Shown in pieces: positions 27,150 to 35,975 of a stretch of DNA of 64,000 bases. The position numbers and the translations under genes were made by a program. The DNA is taken from contig CAJUEK010000004.1 of assembly GCA_910585445.1 (NCBI GenBank), positions 1 to 64,000 of the forward strand. Direction: 5' to 3'. Each line of letters starts with the position of its first letter. Within the stretch, counting starts at the first letter, position 1. The stretch is from an uncultured Bacteroidales bacterium (GTDB lineage Bacteria > Bacteroidota > Bacteroidia > Bacteroidales > UBA932). A model generated the notes under the pieces. It worked only from the letters and a program-made list of their open reading frames with translations, did not search any database and was not told the origin of the DNA.

Positions 27150-28667
27150 ATGGATAAGAAAGTTCTTCTCATGATCCTCGACGGTTGGGGCGAGGGCAGA
27201 CATGACAATTCAAATGCCATTTTCGCCCAGGGGGCACCTTTCATTGACTCCCTCAGGGCAAAATATCCTACCGGATGTCTTCAGGCCTGCGGAGAGTATG
27301 TGGGCCTTCCTGACGGCCAGATGGGAAATTCCGAAGTCGGACACCTTAATCTCGGTGCCGGCCGCGTGGTATATCAGGACCTTGTGAAAATAAACATCGC
27401 GTGCCGCGAGCACAAGCTTCTCCAGAATGCAGAAATCAAGGCTGCCTATGATTATGTAAAGGCGAACAACAAGCAGCTTCACCTTATGGGACTTGCTTCA
27501 ATGGGAGGTGTGCACAGCTCGCTCGAGCATGTATATGAGTTCCTCAATGTAGCCAAGGAATATGGCCTTGAGGATGTGTTCGTGCACTGTTTCATGGACG
27601 GACGCGACACTGACCCTAAGAGCGGAAAAGGCTTCGTGGAGGCTCTGGAGGCTGAAATGGCCAAGTCAACAGGCAAAGTTGCCACAGTCTGCGGACGTTT
27701 CTATGCCATGGACCGTGACAAGAGATGGGAGAGGGTGAAGGTAGCGTATGACATGCTTGTGGAGGCCAATGGAACAAAGGCATCTTCTGCAGTTGACGCC
27801 ATCCAGGCTTCATACGACGAGGGCGTTACCGATGAGTTCATCAAGCCTATAGTCCTCACGGATGCGGCAGGCGAGCCTCTCACAACCATAAAGGAAGGCG
27901 ATGCTGTGATTTTCTTCAATTTCCGCAATGACCGTGCACGTGAAATCACATCTGTTCTCACCCAGCAGGATATGCCGGAGCAGGGAATGCATACAATTCC
28001 TCTTTATTTCTGCTGCCTTACTCCATATGACGCTTCATTCAATGGTGTCCACATCCTCTTCGACAAGGAGAATGTCCAGGAGACTCTCGGCGAGGTAGTG
28101 TCAAAGGCAGGCAAGAACCAGCTCCGCATCGCAGAGACGGAGAAATATGCGCATGTTACCTTCTTTTTCAACGGCGGTGCAGAGTCCCTGTTTGAAAACG
28201 AGGACCGCATTCTCGTGAACTCTCCTAAGGTTGCAACTTATGACCTGCAGCCTGAGATGAGCGCGCCAGAGGTTACTGAGAAGCTCGTGGAAGCCATCAA
28301 TACTGAAAAGAACGACCTCATCATCCTCAATTTCGCAAACGGTGACATGGTGGGACATACCGGAATCTTCCCTGCAATCTGCAAGGCGGTCGAGACTGTT
28401 GACTGCTGCGTGAAGAAAGTCGTTGAGGCTGCCATTGCACATGGATATGCGGTGCTCCTTACAGCGGACCACGGAAACGCGGACTATGCTGTCAATCCGG
28501 ACGGTACGCCTAACACGGCCCACTCTCTCAACAAGGTGCCTTTCATCGTGATAAATGCCGGTGTTGATTCCGTGAAAGACGGAAAACTTGCTGACGTAGC
28601 TCCAACTATCCTTAAGCTGATGGGCATTGAGCAGCCTGCAGCAATGACAGGAGAGCCTCTCGTCTGA
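27150..28667 (+). CDS. gpmI: 2,3-bisphosphoglycerate-independent phosphoglycerate mutase
   Basis: 505 residues, the full length for the family. It interconverts 3- and 2-phosphoglycerate with two Mn2+ ions. Features: 'LMILDGWGEG' (metal Asp), 'GQMGNSEVGHLNLGAGR' with the phosphorylated Ser, 'DGRDTDPKSG', 'RFYAMDRDKRW' and 'TADHGNAD.....G.PNTAHS' at the C-terminus carrying metal ligands. It is monocistronic between its own promoter box and a bidirectional terminator. Confidence 0.96.
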   Translation: MDKKVLLMILDGWGEGRHDNSNAIFAQGAPFIDSLRAKYPTGCLQACGEYVGLPDGQMGNSEVGHLNLGAGRVVYQDLVKINIACREHKLLQNAEIKAAYDYVKANNKQLHLMGLASMGGVHSSLEHVYEFLNVAKEYGLEDVFVHCFMDGRDTDPKSGKGFVEALEAEMAKSTGKVATVCGRFYAMDRDKRWERVKVAYDMLVEANGTKASSAVDAIQASYDEGVTDEFIKPIVLTDAAGEPLTTIKEGDAVIFFNFRNDRAREITSVLTQQDMPEQGMHTIPLYFCCLTPYDASFNGVHILFDKENVQETLGEVVSKAGKNQLRIAETEKYAHVTFFFNGGAESLFENEDRILVNSPKVATYDLQPEMSAPEVTEKLVEAINTEKNDLIILNFANGDMVGHTGIFPAICKAVETVDCCVKKVVEAAIAHGYAVLLTADHGNADYAVNPDGTPNTAHSLNKVPFIVINAGVDSVKDGKLADVAPTILKLMGIEQPAAMTGEPLV

Positions 28668-28683
28668 TGCTGCAATGATATTG

Positions 28684-28729
28684 AAAAAGCCCTGATGCCG
28701 GAAACTGAACGGACATCAGGGCTTTTTTT
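28684..28729. terminator. bidirectional terminator between gpmI and rodA
   Basis: AAAAAGCCCTGATG (28684-28697) pairs with CATCAGGGC plus T-run (28714-28729); inner CCG/CGG extends the stem. T-runs on both sides make it suitable for both convergent units. Confidence 0.85.
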
Positions 28730-28765
28730 AGTGTTCATATATGCCGGAAAATCCAGGCTAATGCA

Positions 28766-30265
28766 TCAGAAATATTTCCTCTCGTTGCGGTCGAGGGCTA
28801 TGAATATGAAGAGCATGGTCGTGAAAGCCCAAAGGGAGGAGCCTCCGTAGCTTATGAACGGAAGCGGAATGCCGATTACCGGCATCAGGCCTATAGTCAT
28901 GCCTATATTTATGAACAAGTGCATGAATATGCAGCATGCAACGCAATAGCCGTATATTCTCGTAAACGACTCCCGGCTGTGTTCTGCGCTTCTTATGATT
29001 CTCCATATCATGAATACATAAAGAAGTATCACAGCGGTAGAACCGACAAAACCCCATTCCTCTCCTATTGTACAGAAAATGAAGTCAGTGCTCTGCTCGG
29101 GAACAAAGCCGTAAGTGGTCTGTGTGCCGTTCAGATAGCCTTTTCCTGTGAGTCCTCCTGAGCCTATCGCAATCATGGACTGGTTGACGTTGTAGCCCAC
29201 TCCGGCAGGGTCTTCCTTCATTCCAAGAAGCACCTCGATACGCTTGCGCTGGTGGTCCTGCAGTACCTTGTTGAAAATGAAGTCCGCGGAAAATACGAGG
29301 GCTATGCCGGCCACAGTTGAGATGAGAGCAAGATATGTGAACCTGTTCCTTTCACGGAAAGCCTGCAGGACGGCAAACGGTATGGCAACGGTTATAGCTG
29401 CAAGCAGGATGTAAAGCGGATTAATCCGGCTTACAAAACCTCCTGTGCCAGCCGCTTCTGCCGTTTCAGGCTTTGCGATGGCTTCGGCAAGCATCTCCAG
29501 CCCCTGTGGAATCAAAGCGAAAATTGCGATTGCGGGGATGCCGAAAAATATCCATTTCTTGAATCTTCCGGAATACAGGCAGATGCATAGGGACGCGACC
29601 GATGCCATCACGAGGATAGCCGTATATGGCGAGGCCGTAAGCGTCAGAATGAATAATAGTATAGCCATCCCGACCATGAATATAAGCCATCCTGACAGAC
29701 CCTCCCTGTAGAGCATGAAGATGAATCCTACATATACAAGTGCGGAGCCGGTCTCGCTCTGGAGCACTATGATGGCCATCGGGACAAGGATTATCAGGGC
29801 AGTTATCACGAAATCCCTGAACTTGCTTATTTTGTACCCCAGCTGGCTCATGACCGTAGCCAGCATCAGTGATGTTGATATCTTGGAGATTTCCGCGGGC
29901 TGAAACCGTATAGGACCGAAACCGAACCATGATCTGGAGCCTTTGACTTCGATGCCGAGAAATATTACGGCCACAAGCAATCCTATGGTCACAAGATATA
30001 TCGGGAGGGAAAACCCTTCATAGATTCTGGGATTTATCAGGAAGAGTATCACGGCGGCGATGACAATAGAAGTCATTATCCACACGAACTGCTTTCCGCT
30101 TCTGCAGCTGAAGTCAAATATTGACGCCGGCTCAGAAGAATGGACTGAGGCGTATATGTTCGCCCATCCGACAAGCACGAGTATGAGATAGCAGACCACG
30201 AGCGTCCAGTCGATGGTCTTCATTAATCCTCTTCCCCTGTTTCCTGATATGTCTCTCATGGTCAT
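28766..30265 (-). CDS. rodA: RodA, SEDS peptidoglycan polymerase of the elongasome
   Basis: 499 residues with about ten transmembrane helices. SEDS motifs include 'FQPAEISKISTSLMLA', 'GFVPEQSTDFIFCTIGEEWGF' and 'GIPLPFISYGGSSLWA'. It polymerises lipid II glycans together with PBP2 during lateral wall growth. The extracytoplasmic stretch around residues 250-300 is longer than in the shortest RodA proteins. The ATG at 30265 overlaps the mrdA stop by four bases (ATGA); an internal Met at residue 15 (MKTIDW) is the other possible start. Last gene of mreBCD-mrdA-rodA. Confidence 0.95.
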   Translation of the reverse strand: MTMRDISGNRGRGLMKTIDWTLVVCYLILVLVGWANIYASVHSSEPASIFDFSCRSGKQFVWIMTSIVIAAVILFLINPRIYEGFSLPIYLVTIGLLVAVIFLGIEVKGSRSWFGFGPIRFQPAEISKISTSLMLATVMSQLGYKISKFRDFVITALIILVPMAIIVLQSETGSALVYVGFIFMLYREGLSGWLIFMVGMAILLFILTLTASPYTAILVMASVASLCICLYSGRFKKWIFFGIPAIAIFALIPQGLEMLAEAIAKPETAEAAGTGGFVSRINPLYILLAAITVAIPFAVLQAFRERNRFTYLALISTVAGIALVFSADFIFNKVLQDHQRKRIEVLLGMKEDPAGVGYNVNQSMIAIGSGGLTGKGYLNGTQTTYGFVPEQSTDFIFCTIGEEWGFVGSTAVILLYVFMIWRIIRSAEHSRESFTRIYGYCVACCIFMHLFINIGMTIGLMPVIGIPLPFISYGGSSLWAFTTMLFIFIALDRNERKYF

Positions 30266-32106
30266 TTGGATGTTTTTACCCGGTCAAGAAGATTCCCTTC
30301 AAGCATCCTGGCCTCGAGGGCCTTCCTGTCTTCCCCGATTTCGCCGTTAAGGTACATCTCGGTAAGGAGTGAAGCTATAGGCGCCGCCCATGTGGCTCCG
30401 AATCCTCCGTTCTCGACATATGCCGCCACCGCTATCTTCGGGTTGTCTTTCGGAGCAAAGCAGATGAACACGGAGTGGTCATGCCCATGCGGGTTTTGGG
30501 CCGTACCGGTCTTGCCGCATATGTCCAGGCCTTTCACTGCCGCGATGCTTGCCGTTCCTCCGGAGCCGAATCCGCTGTTCACGGCGCGGTACATTCCGTC
30601 TATCACCTTGTTGAAATGTACGGTGTCCACCATCGTGTATCGCCTCTCCTTGTATTTCGGGTCAATGCTCACATTTTCCGAATCCTTTATGATGTGCGGT
30701 ATATAATAGAATCCGCGGTTGGCCATTGTGGCGCACAGATTCGCAAGGTGCAGCGGAGTACATCCTGTCTCACCCTGCCCGATGGAAAGAGAGATTACGG
30801 TCGTTGCCTTCCATCCGCCTTTGCGGTAATATCTGTTGTAGTATTTCGAATCCGGAATGAAGCCTCCAAGCTCTGACGGGAAGTCGCTGCCGAGCTTCTG
30901 GCCGAATCCGAAACTCATAACATACTCCTTCCATTTGTCCATGGCCTCGTCTATCGAACCGTATTTGCCGTTTTCGAGAATTGCACGCAGCACATAGCAG
31001 TAATAGGCGTTGCATGACATCATTATCGACTCCTCGAAGTCTATCGGGGACTTGTGCGCATGGCAGCCGAGCTTGCTCTTGCCGAAATGGTAGCCCATGC
31101 TGCAAGGATATCTGGTTTGCGGAGTGAAAACGCCTTCCTGGAGGCCTATAAGCCCGTTTACAAGCTTGAAGACCGAGCCTGGAGGATATGGCGCCTGCAC
31201 GGCCCTGTTGAACATCGGCTTGTATGGGTTTGACAATATCTCGTTGTAATGCTGTCCGAAGTCAGCAAGCATGTCCACGTCTATTCCGGGACTGGATACC
31301 ATCGTGAGTATGTCTCCTGTTGACGGCTCAATGGCCACGAGGCTTCCGACCTTGTTGTTCATGAGCATCTGCCCGTAGTGCTGCAGTTCGGCGTCTATGG
31401 TAGTCGTTATGTCATCTCCCGGTATTGCCTCCTTGTCCAGCTCCCCGTCACGGTAACGTGATTCTATCTTGTTCCTGGAGTTCCTCAGCCATATGTTGTA
31501 GCCTTTTTCTCCGCGCAGGTCCTTTTCCCTCGCAGCCTCTATGCCTGTCATTCCTGCGTAGTCTCCGGCCCGGTATTCGTCCGGGTGGTCCTTCAGGTAC
31601 TGTGCATTGACTTCAGAAACATATCCGAGAAGGTTTCCTCCGGCATTGAACGGGTATTCGCGGATGCTTCTCGCCTGCCCGCGGAATCCCGGGAATTTGT
31701 AGGCCAGCTCTGCGAATCTCATGTATGTCTTCGGGTCCATCTGCTTTATCATCACCACGGACTGGTAGCCAATCTTCCTTCTGTTGCGGCGGTATTCGTC
31801 CATTTTCTCACGGATGAAATCCGGGGTGACTTCCAATATGGATGCAAGGGCGAGAGTGTCGAACTCCTCCACTTCCTTCGGAGTGACCATCAAATCGTAT
31901 GAGACCTTGTTGCCGACCAGTATTTTGCCGTTCCTGTCATGGATGATGCCCCTGGTAGGGTAGATTAGGGAATAGACCATCGAGTTGTTCGATGCGTCCG
32001 TCTTGTATTTGTCCTCGACTATCTGTATGCTGAAAAGTCTTGCGACCAGTATGGCGGCAGCTGTGCACAGGCCGATAAGAAGCCTGTTTTCCCTGTTGAG
32101 TTTCAT
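30262..32106 (-). CDS. mrdA: penicillin-binding protein 2 (class B transpeptidase)
   Basis: 614 residues. One N-terminal membrane anchor, the non-catalytic dimerisation domain ('YPTRGIIHDRNGKILVGNKVSYDLMVTP'), then the transpeptidase domain with 'PPGSVFKLV' (active Ser and Lys), 'SCN' (SxN) and 'CGKTGTAQNP' (KTG). It cross-links glycan strands polymerised by RodA and is bound by the MreBCD scaffold. Start overlaps the mreD stop by four bases, its stop overlaps rodA. Confidence 0.95.
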   Translation of the reverse strand: MKLNRENRLLIGLCTAAAILVARLFSIQIVEDKYKTDASNNSMVYSLIYPTRGIIHDRNGKILVGNKVSYDLMVTPKEVEEFDTLALASILEVTPDFIREKMDEYRRNRRKIGYQSVVMIKQMDPKTYMRFAELAYKFPGFRGQARSIREYPFNAGGNLLGYVSEVNAQYLKDHPDEYRAGDYAGMTGIEAAREKDLRGEKGYNIWLRNSRNKIESRYRDGELDKEAIPGDDITTTIDAELQHYGQMLMNNKVGSLVAIEPSTGDILTMVSSPGIDVDMLADFGQHYNEILSNPYKPMFNRAVQAPYPPGSVFKLVNGLIGLQEGVFTPQTRYPCSMGYHFGKSKLGCHAHKSPIDFEESIMMSCNAYYCYVLRAILENGKYGSIDEAMDKWKEYVMSFGFGQKLGSDFPSELGGFIPDSKYYNRYYRKGGWKATTVISLSIGQGETGCTPLHLANLCATMANRGFYYIPHIIKDSENVSIDPKYKERRYTMVDTVHFNKVIDGMYRAVNSGFGSGGTASIAAVKGLDICGKTGTAQNPHGHDHSVFICFAPKDNPKIAVAAYVENGGFGATWAAPIASLLTEMYLNGEIGEDRKALEARMLEGNLLDRVKTSK

Positions 32107-32633
32107 CGCAGGCCCTCCTGCTTCCTGTCGTCAGGCATCAGATGACGCATCACTATGAGTGAAAGTACGAAGCAGCATGCCAGGGATACTCCGGATTTGG
32201 TGAGGCTGAACCACAGTGGACGTGTTCCTGCCCCGTCAAGAAAGACATAAATCCCGATATATATGGCAAGTGCGGAAACGAGTGCCGCAGATATTTTTAT
32301 TGTTCCGTTTTTCTTGAATGAAAAAGATTCCCCGCGCGTAATCATGTCCTCGCCGAGGAATATTCTTATTATCGGTTTCCTGAGAAGGGCCACCGGTACC
32401 AATGCGGCGGCGTTAAGGCCCACAAGCCCCTCTGAAAGCCAGTCCACGCACAGTCCGCTTGCGAAAGCCGCCAGCATGCATCTTATAGTGCCCGTGCTCA
32501 TGGGCATGCAGAGAATCATTGCAGGCAAAATGGAGAGCATGACATAAGGCCCGAGCTGGCAGAAATTGCTCAGGATGACCTGTGCGAGCAGCATCAGGCA
32601 ATATAGTAGTCCGAAATGTTGGCTTACTTTCAT
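32103..32633 (-). CDS. mreD: rod-shape determining protein MreD
   Basis: 176 residues, almost all hydrophobic, with about five membrane helices and short loops, matching the small MreD family. It is identified mainly by this profile and its place between mreC and mrdA, with four-base overlaps on both sides. It acts in the inner membrane as part of the elongasome. Confidence 0.85.
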   Translation of the reverse strand: MKVSQHFGLLYCLMLLAQVILSNFCQLGPYVMLSILPAMILCMPMSTGTIRCMLAAFASGLCVDWLSEGLVGLNAAALVPVALLRKPIIRIFLGEDMITRGESFSFKKNGTIKISAALVSALAIYIGIYVFLDGAGTRPLWFSLTKSGVSLACCFVLSLIVMRHLMPDDRKQEGLR

Positions 32634-33436
32634 CTGTCGTTCTCCAGTTTTTCCATTTCTTCCCTGCTGAGGTTCTCCACGACTGTCACATGGCGCAGTG
32701 CTGAGAAGTCCTCAAAAAGGCTGACTTTGATTTCATATGTGGCACCGTTGACGACCTTGGCCTCTCCGGTTATGCCGAGAGGTATGTCCGGCGGGAAAAT
32801 GGATGAATATCCGCTCGTATATACGGTGTCACCCTGATGCAGTTCCACGTGGTGCGGAATCTCTTTCAATACCGCTCCGGAGCTGCTTATCCCGTCCCAG
32901 CTCAAAGGTCCTACGGCACCCTCCTTGCCGAGCCTTGCACTGATGCTCATGCCGTGATTCTTGAAAGACCTTGCGTATGAGTATTTTCCGCTTGCCGCGT
33001 CAATCACGCCGATTGCTCCCTTTCCGGTAATGACTCCCGCTCCCTCTCTTATTCCGTCTTCACGTCCGCGGTTGATTATCATGTAATTGTGCTGGGTATT
33101 GTTGCTTATCTTAGTGATTTCGGCGTAGATGTAGCGGAAGTTGCCCGCGATGTCGCCATGCTCGTCCGTGCATGCGATTGCCGCTTTTTCCCTTGCCATG
33201 TGCAGGCGCAGGAGGTAGTTCTCATATGCAAGCTGCTCATTCCGCTTGTGAAGCATGAAATACTCGCGGACTTGCTGGGCACCTCCCCACATGGTTCCGC
33301 TGACCCTCTGCATTCCCTTTGAGAACCATAGGTTCTGCACGGTTCCGTTATGGCCAAGCATGCTCACTGCCGCTGCCTCCAACAATATGAAGACGGCGGC
33401 AGCAGCCAGGTTGTATATGAAATTGCCTTTGCGCAA
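32630..33436 (-). CDS. mreC: rod-shape determining protein MreC
   Basis: 268 residues. A single N-terminal transmembrane helix, a short coiled coil (about 60-95) and a periplasmic beta-rich domain with the family pattern 'INRGREDGIREGAGVITGKGAIGVI' and 'LSWDG...LKEIPHHVELHQGDTVYTSGYSSIFPPDIPLG'. It links MreB filaments to PBP2. It lies four bases after mreB and overlaps mreD. Confidence 0.93.
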   Translation of the reverse strand: MRKGNFIYNLAAAAVFILLEAAAVSMLGHNGTVQNLWFSKGMQRVSGTMWGGAQQVREYFMLHKRNEQLAYENYLLRLHMAREKAAIACTDEHGDIAGNFRYIYAEITKISNNTQHNYMIINRGREDGIREGAGVITGKGAIGVIDAASGKYSYARSFKNHGMSISARLGKEGAVGPLSWDGISSSGAVLKEIPHHVELHQGDTVYTSGYSSIFPPDIPLGITGEAKVVNGATYEIKVSLFEDFSALRHVTVVENLSREEMEKLENDR

Positions 33437-33440
33437 AATC

Positions 33441-34463
33441 CTATCTCATGAGGAAAGTGTAGTTGTCCGTATTCTTAAGGGCGAGGCATGTTCCGCGTGC
33501 TACGGCCCTGAGAGGGTCGTCCGCCACATGGAACTGGATGTTCACTTTCTCGCTCAGCCTCTTCGCCAGTCCCCTGAGGAGAGAGCCGCCTCCGGCCAGA
33601 TGTATTCCGTTCTCCACAATGTCGGAGTAAAGCTCAGGAGGGGTCTGCTCAAGTACATGGAGGATTCCGGCCTCGATTCTTGCCACTGACTTGTCCAGGC
33701 AATGCGCTATTTCCTGATATGTGATGGTAGCATGCACCGGATGTGCAGTCATGAGGTTCGGTCCTGTCACTTCATATGGAGCAGGTTCTTCGTCAAGATT
33801 CGGGATGACAGCTCCGATGGCTATCTTGATTTTCTCTGCGGTAATCTGGCCGACCTTGATGTTGTGCTGCTGCCTGAGGTACTGCTGGATGTCTCCGGTG
33901 AACACGTCTCCGGCCACCTTGATGCTGTCCTGCACGACTATGCCTCCAAGGGAAATGACTGCAATCTCGGTTGTACCGCCTCCGATGTCCACAACCATGT
34001 TTCCTTTCGGAGCCTCCACGTCAAGTCCGATTCCGAGGGCAGATGCCATCGGCTCGTAAATCAGATACACATCGCGTCCTCCGGCATGCTCGGAAGAGTC
34101 ACGCACGGCCCTGATTTCCACCTCGGTACTTCCTGAAGGTATGCCGACCACCATCTTGATGTTCGGTGTGAATATAGACCTGCGCTTGCTGTTCACCTGT
34201 TTGATGAAGCCCCTGATCATCATCTCTGCGGCATTGAAGTCCGCGATGACGCCGTCCTTCATCGGACGCACCGTCTTGATGCCGGGGTTCTCCCTTTCCT
34301 GCATGAGCTTGGCTTTCTGGCCCAATGCAATGGCCTTGCCTGTGTTGTTGTCGATTGCCACGATGCTCGGCTCGTCCAGCACGATCTGGTCATTCTGGAA
34401 AATGACCGTATTGGCTGTTCCGAGGTCCATCGCTATTTCTTGAGTCAAGAAAGAAAATCCCAT
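33441..34463 (-). CDS. mreB: rod-shape determining actin homologue MreB
   Basis: 340 residues. Actin-fold ATPase motifs 'MDLGTANTVIF', 'VGIPSGSTEVEIRAV', 'MVVDIGGGTTEIAVIS' and 'LAGGGSLLRGLAKRLSE'. It polymerises under the inner membrane and directs the elongasome. It is the promoter-proximal gene of mreBCD-mrdA-rodA and divergent from ispD. Its presence implies a rod or ovoid shape. Confidence 0.97.
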   Translation of the reverse strand: MGFSFLTQEIAMDLGTANTVIFQNDQIVLDEPSIVAIDNNTGKAIALGQKAKLMQERENPGIKTVRPMKDGVIADFNAAEMMIRGFIKQVNSKRRSIFTPNIKMVVGIPSGSTEVEIRAVRDSSEHAGGRDVYLIYEPMASALGIGLDVEAPKGNMVVDIGGGTTEIAVISLGGIVVQDSIKVAGDVFTGDIQQYLRQQHNIKVGQITAEKIKIAIGAVIPNLDEEPAPYEVTGPNLMTAHPVHATITYQEIAHCLDKSVARIEAGILHVLEQTPPELYSDIVENGIHLAGGGSLLRGLAKRLSEKVNIQFHVADDPLRAVARGTCLALKNTDNYTFLMR

Positions 34464-34514
34464 ATTTCCCGTTATGTTTTTTCAGTTAATCAAATAGGCG
34501 GTAAAATTACAAAA

Positions 34515-34594
34515 AAATCAAAACACTTTCTTAATTTTGCGCATGTTTTTTCGGAAACTGTTTCCTTAAATCGTAAATCAAAACATTTTCCTGA
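34515..34594. repeat. 60-base-spaced direct repeat with an internal palindrome
   Basis: AAATCAAAACACTTTCTTAA (34515-34534) recurs as AAATCAAAACATTTTCCTGA (34575-34594), 17 of 20 identical. Between them lies GGAAAC-T-GTTTCC (34553-34565). The region separates mreB and ispD starts, so it could be an operator or a duplicated promoter part. Confidence 0.45.
34532..34539 (+). promoter_or_regulatory. -7 promoter box for ispD
   Basis: TAATTTTG matches TAnnTTTG, 56 bases before the ispD ATG and partly within the first copy of the direct repeat. Confidence 0.4.
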
Positions 34595-34595
34595 G

Positions 34596-35315
34596 ATGGA
34601 AAGAAAAAAATATGTGGTAATCATGGCTGCCGGAAGCGGGACTCGCATGGGAGGCGACTTGCCTAAGCAGTTCATGGAGATAGGCGGGAAGGCCATACTT
34701 CGGAGAACTATAGAGGCTTTTGTGAAGGCCTGTCCAGGAATAACTGTGGTCACGGTGCTTCCGGAGGTGCATATGGAATACTGGAGGGATTACTGCATAA
34801 AGAACAATTTCATTTGTCCCCAGATAATCGTGAAGGGGGGAATCACGCGCTTCCATTCAGTCCGTAACGCCCTTTCGAAGATTCCGGACGGTGCGCTGGT
34901 GGCCGTGCATGACGGTGTCCGTCCGTTCGTGACGCCGGAACTCATAAGGAAGATGTATGAGAGGGCCGCTCATGTGCCGGCGCTCATACCTGTGCTCCCA
35001 TGTGTGGATACAATGAAGATGCTCGAAAAGAAAAAGGATGCTGAAGGGAATCCTTTTTTGGACGAGATTCCGGGCGCGCATGTTGACAGGGAACTGCTTT
35101 ACGGGGCACAGACTCCGCAGATATTCCATTCGGAGATTTTGAGCGAGGCCTATTCCCAGGCTTATGACACCGCTTTTACTGATGATGCTTCGGTGGTGTC
35201 AGCACACGGAAAAAAACTCTCCTTCATGATAGGGGAGAGGCTCAATATAAAAATAACTACTCAAGAAGACCTTGTGCTTGCCAAGGCCATCTTGGAAGTC
35301 ATCGGCAAAAACTAA
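34596..35315 (+). CDS. ispD: 2-C-methyl-D-erythritol 4-phosphate cytidylyltransferase
   Basis: 239 residues. It forms CDP-methylerythritol in the MEP isoprenoid pathway. The nucleotide loop 'IMAAGSGTRMGGDLPKQFMEIGGK', 'VHDGVRPFV' and 'TDDASVV' are typical. The frame is open upstream to 34440, but those residues are encoded by promoter and repeat DNA, so ATG 34596 (MERKKY) is the start. Its last four bases overlap the stop of the convergent Lrp-type gene. Confidence 0.95.
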   Translation: MERKKYVVIMAAGSGTRMGGDLPKQFMEIGGKAILRRTIEAFVKACPGITVVTVLPEVHMEYWRDYCIKNNFICPQIIVKGGITRFHSVRNALSKIPDGALVAVHDGVRPFVTPELIRKMYERAAHVPALIPVLPCVDTMKMLEKKKDAEGNPFLDEIPGAHVDRELLYGAQTPQIFHSEILSEAYSQAYDTAFTDDASVVSAHGKKLSFMIGERLNIKITTQEDLVLAKAILEVIGKN

Positions 35316-35851
35316 TCCTTGTTCTCTTTGGCTTCTTTGGATTTCTTTCTGCTTTCCTTTACGCTGGCAGAGAAACTTGTGTTCTGATACTCCTTGACCC
35401 ATACCTGGCGCTCGATTGCCTGGTCGAGGGATATCTGTGTCTCAGTCTGCTGCACATACGGAATCTTCTGGATTGTGTTGAGAAGAATCTGCATGAGGTG
35501 GTCATGGTCGAAGCAGAACAGCTTGATCAGCAGAGCGTGCTTTCCTGTCACGAAGTGGCATTCAACAATCTCTGAGATTTTTTTGAGCGATTCTATCACT
35601 TCCGGATACTTGTTCGCTTCCGAAAGGGATACGCTTACAAACGCGCACACATTGAGTCCGAGTGCCTGCGGTTTTACGAGCAGGCGTGACCCTGTTATGA
35701 CGCCGTTCGCTTCGAGCCTCTTTACCCTCTGGTGGATTGCTGCTCCAGAGACGTTGCACTCGCGCGCTATCTCAAGAAACGGCATCCTTGCATTTTTCAC
35801 AAGGAAAGAGAGGATTTTCTGGTCGATACGGTCAATCTGATAACTTGGCAT
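35312..35851 (-). CDS. Lrp/AsnC-family transcription regulator
   Basis: 179 residues. An N-terminal helix-turn-helix ('IDQKILSFLVKNARMPFLEIARECNVSGAAIHQRVKRLEANGVI') is followed by the RAM/ligand-binding beta-alpha domain (about 70-145; 'YVQQTETQISL'). A basic tail (about 155-179, KESRKKSKEAKENKD) extends beyond the usual end. Such regulators respond to amino acids and often control their metabolism. No target is evident in the window. The stop overlaps ispD's stop by four bases. Confidence 0.9.
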   Translation of the reverse strand: MPSYQIDRIDQKILSFLVKNARMPFLEIARECNVSGAAIHQRVKRLEANGVITGSRLLVKPQALGLNVCAFVSVSLSEANKYPEVIESLKKISEIVECHFVTGKHALLIKLFCFDHDHLMQILLNTIQKIPYVQQTETQISLDQAIERQVWVKEYQNTSFSASVKESRKKSKEAKENKD

Positions 35852-35975
35852 ACCTTATTAAATTAGATGTGAATATTCCGAAAAGTGCAATATAACAAAA
35901 ATCGTGCAAATTGACAAAATATGTTTTAAAAAGCATGCCGTATCCTTTATTAAATAACGGATTGGAACTTTTATG

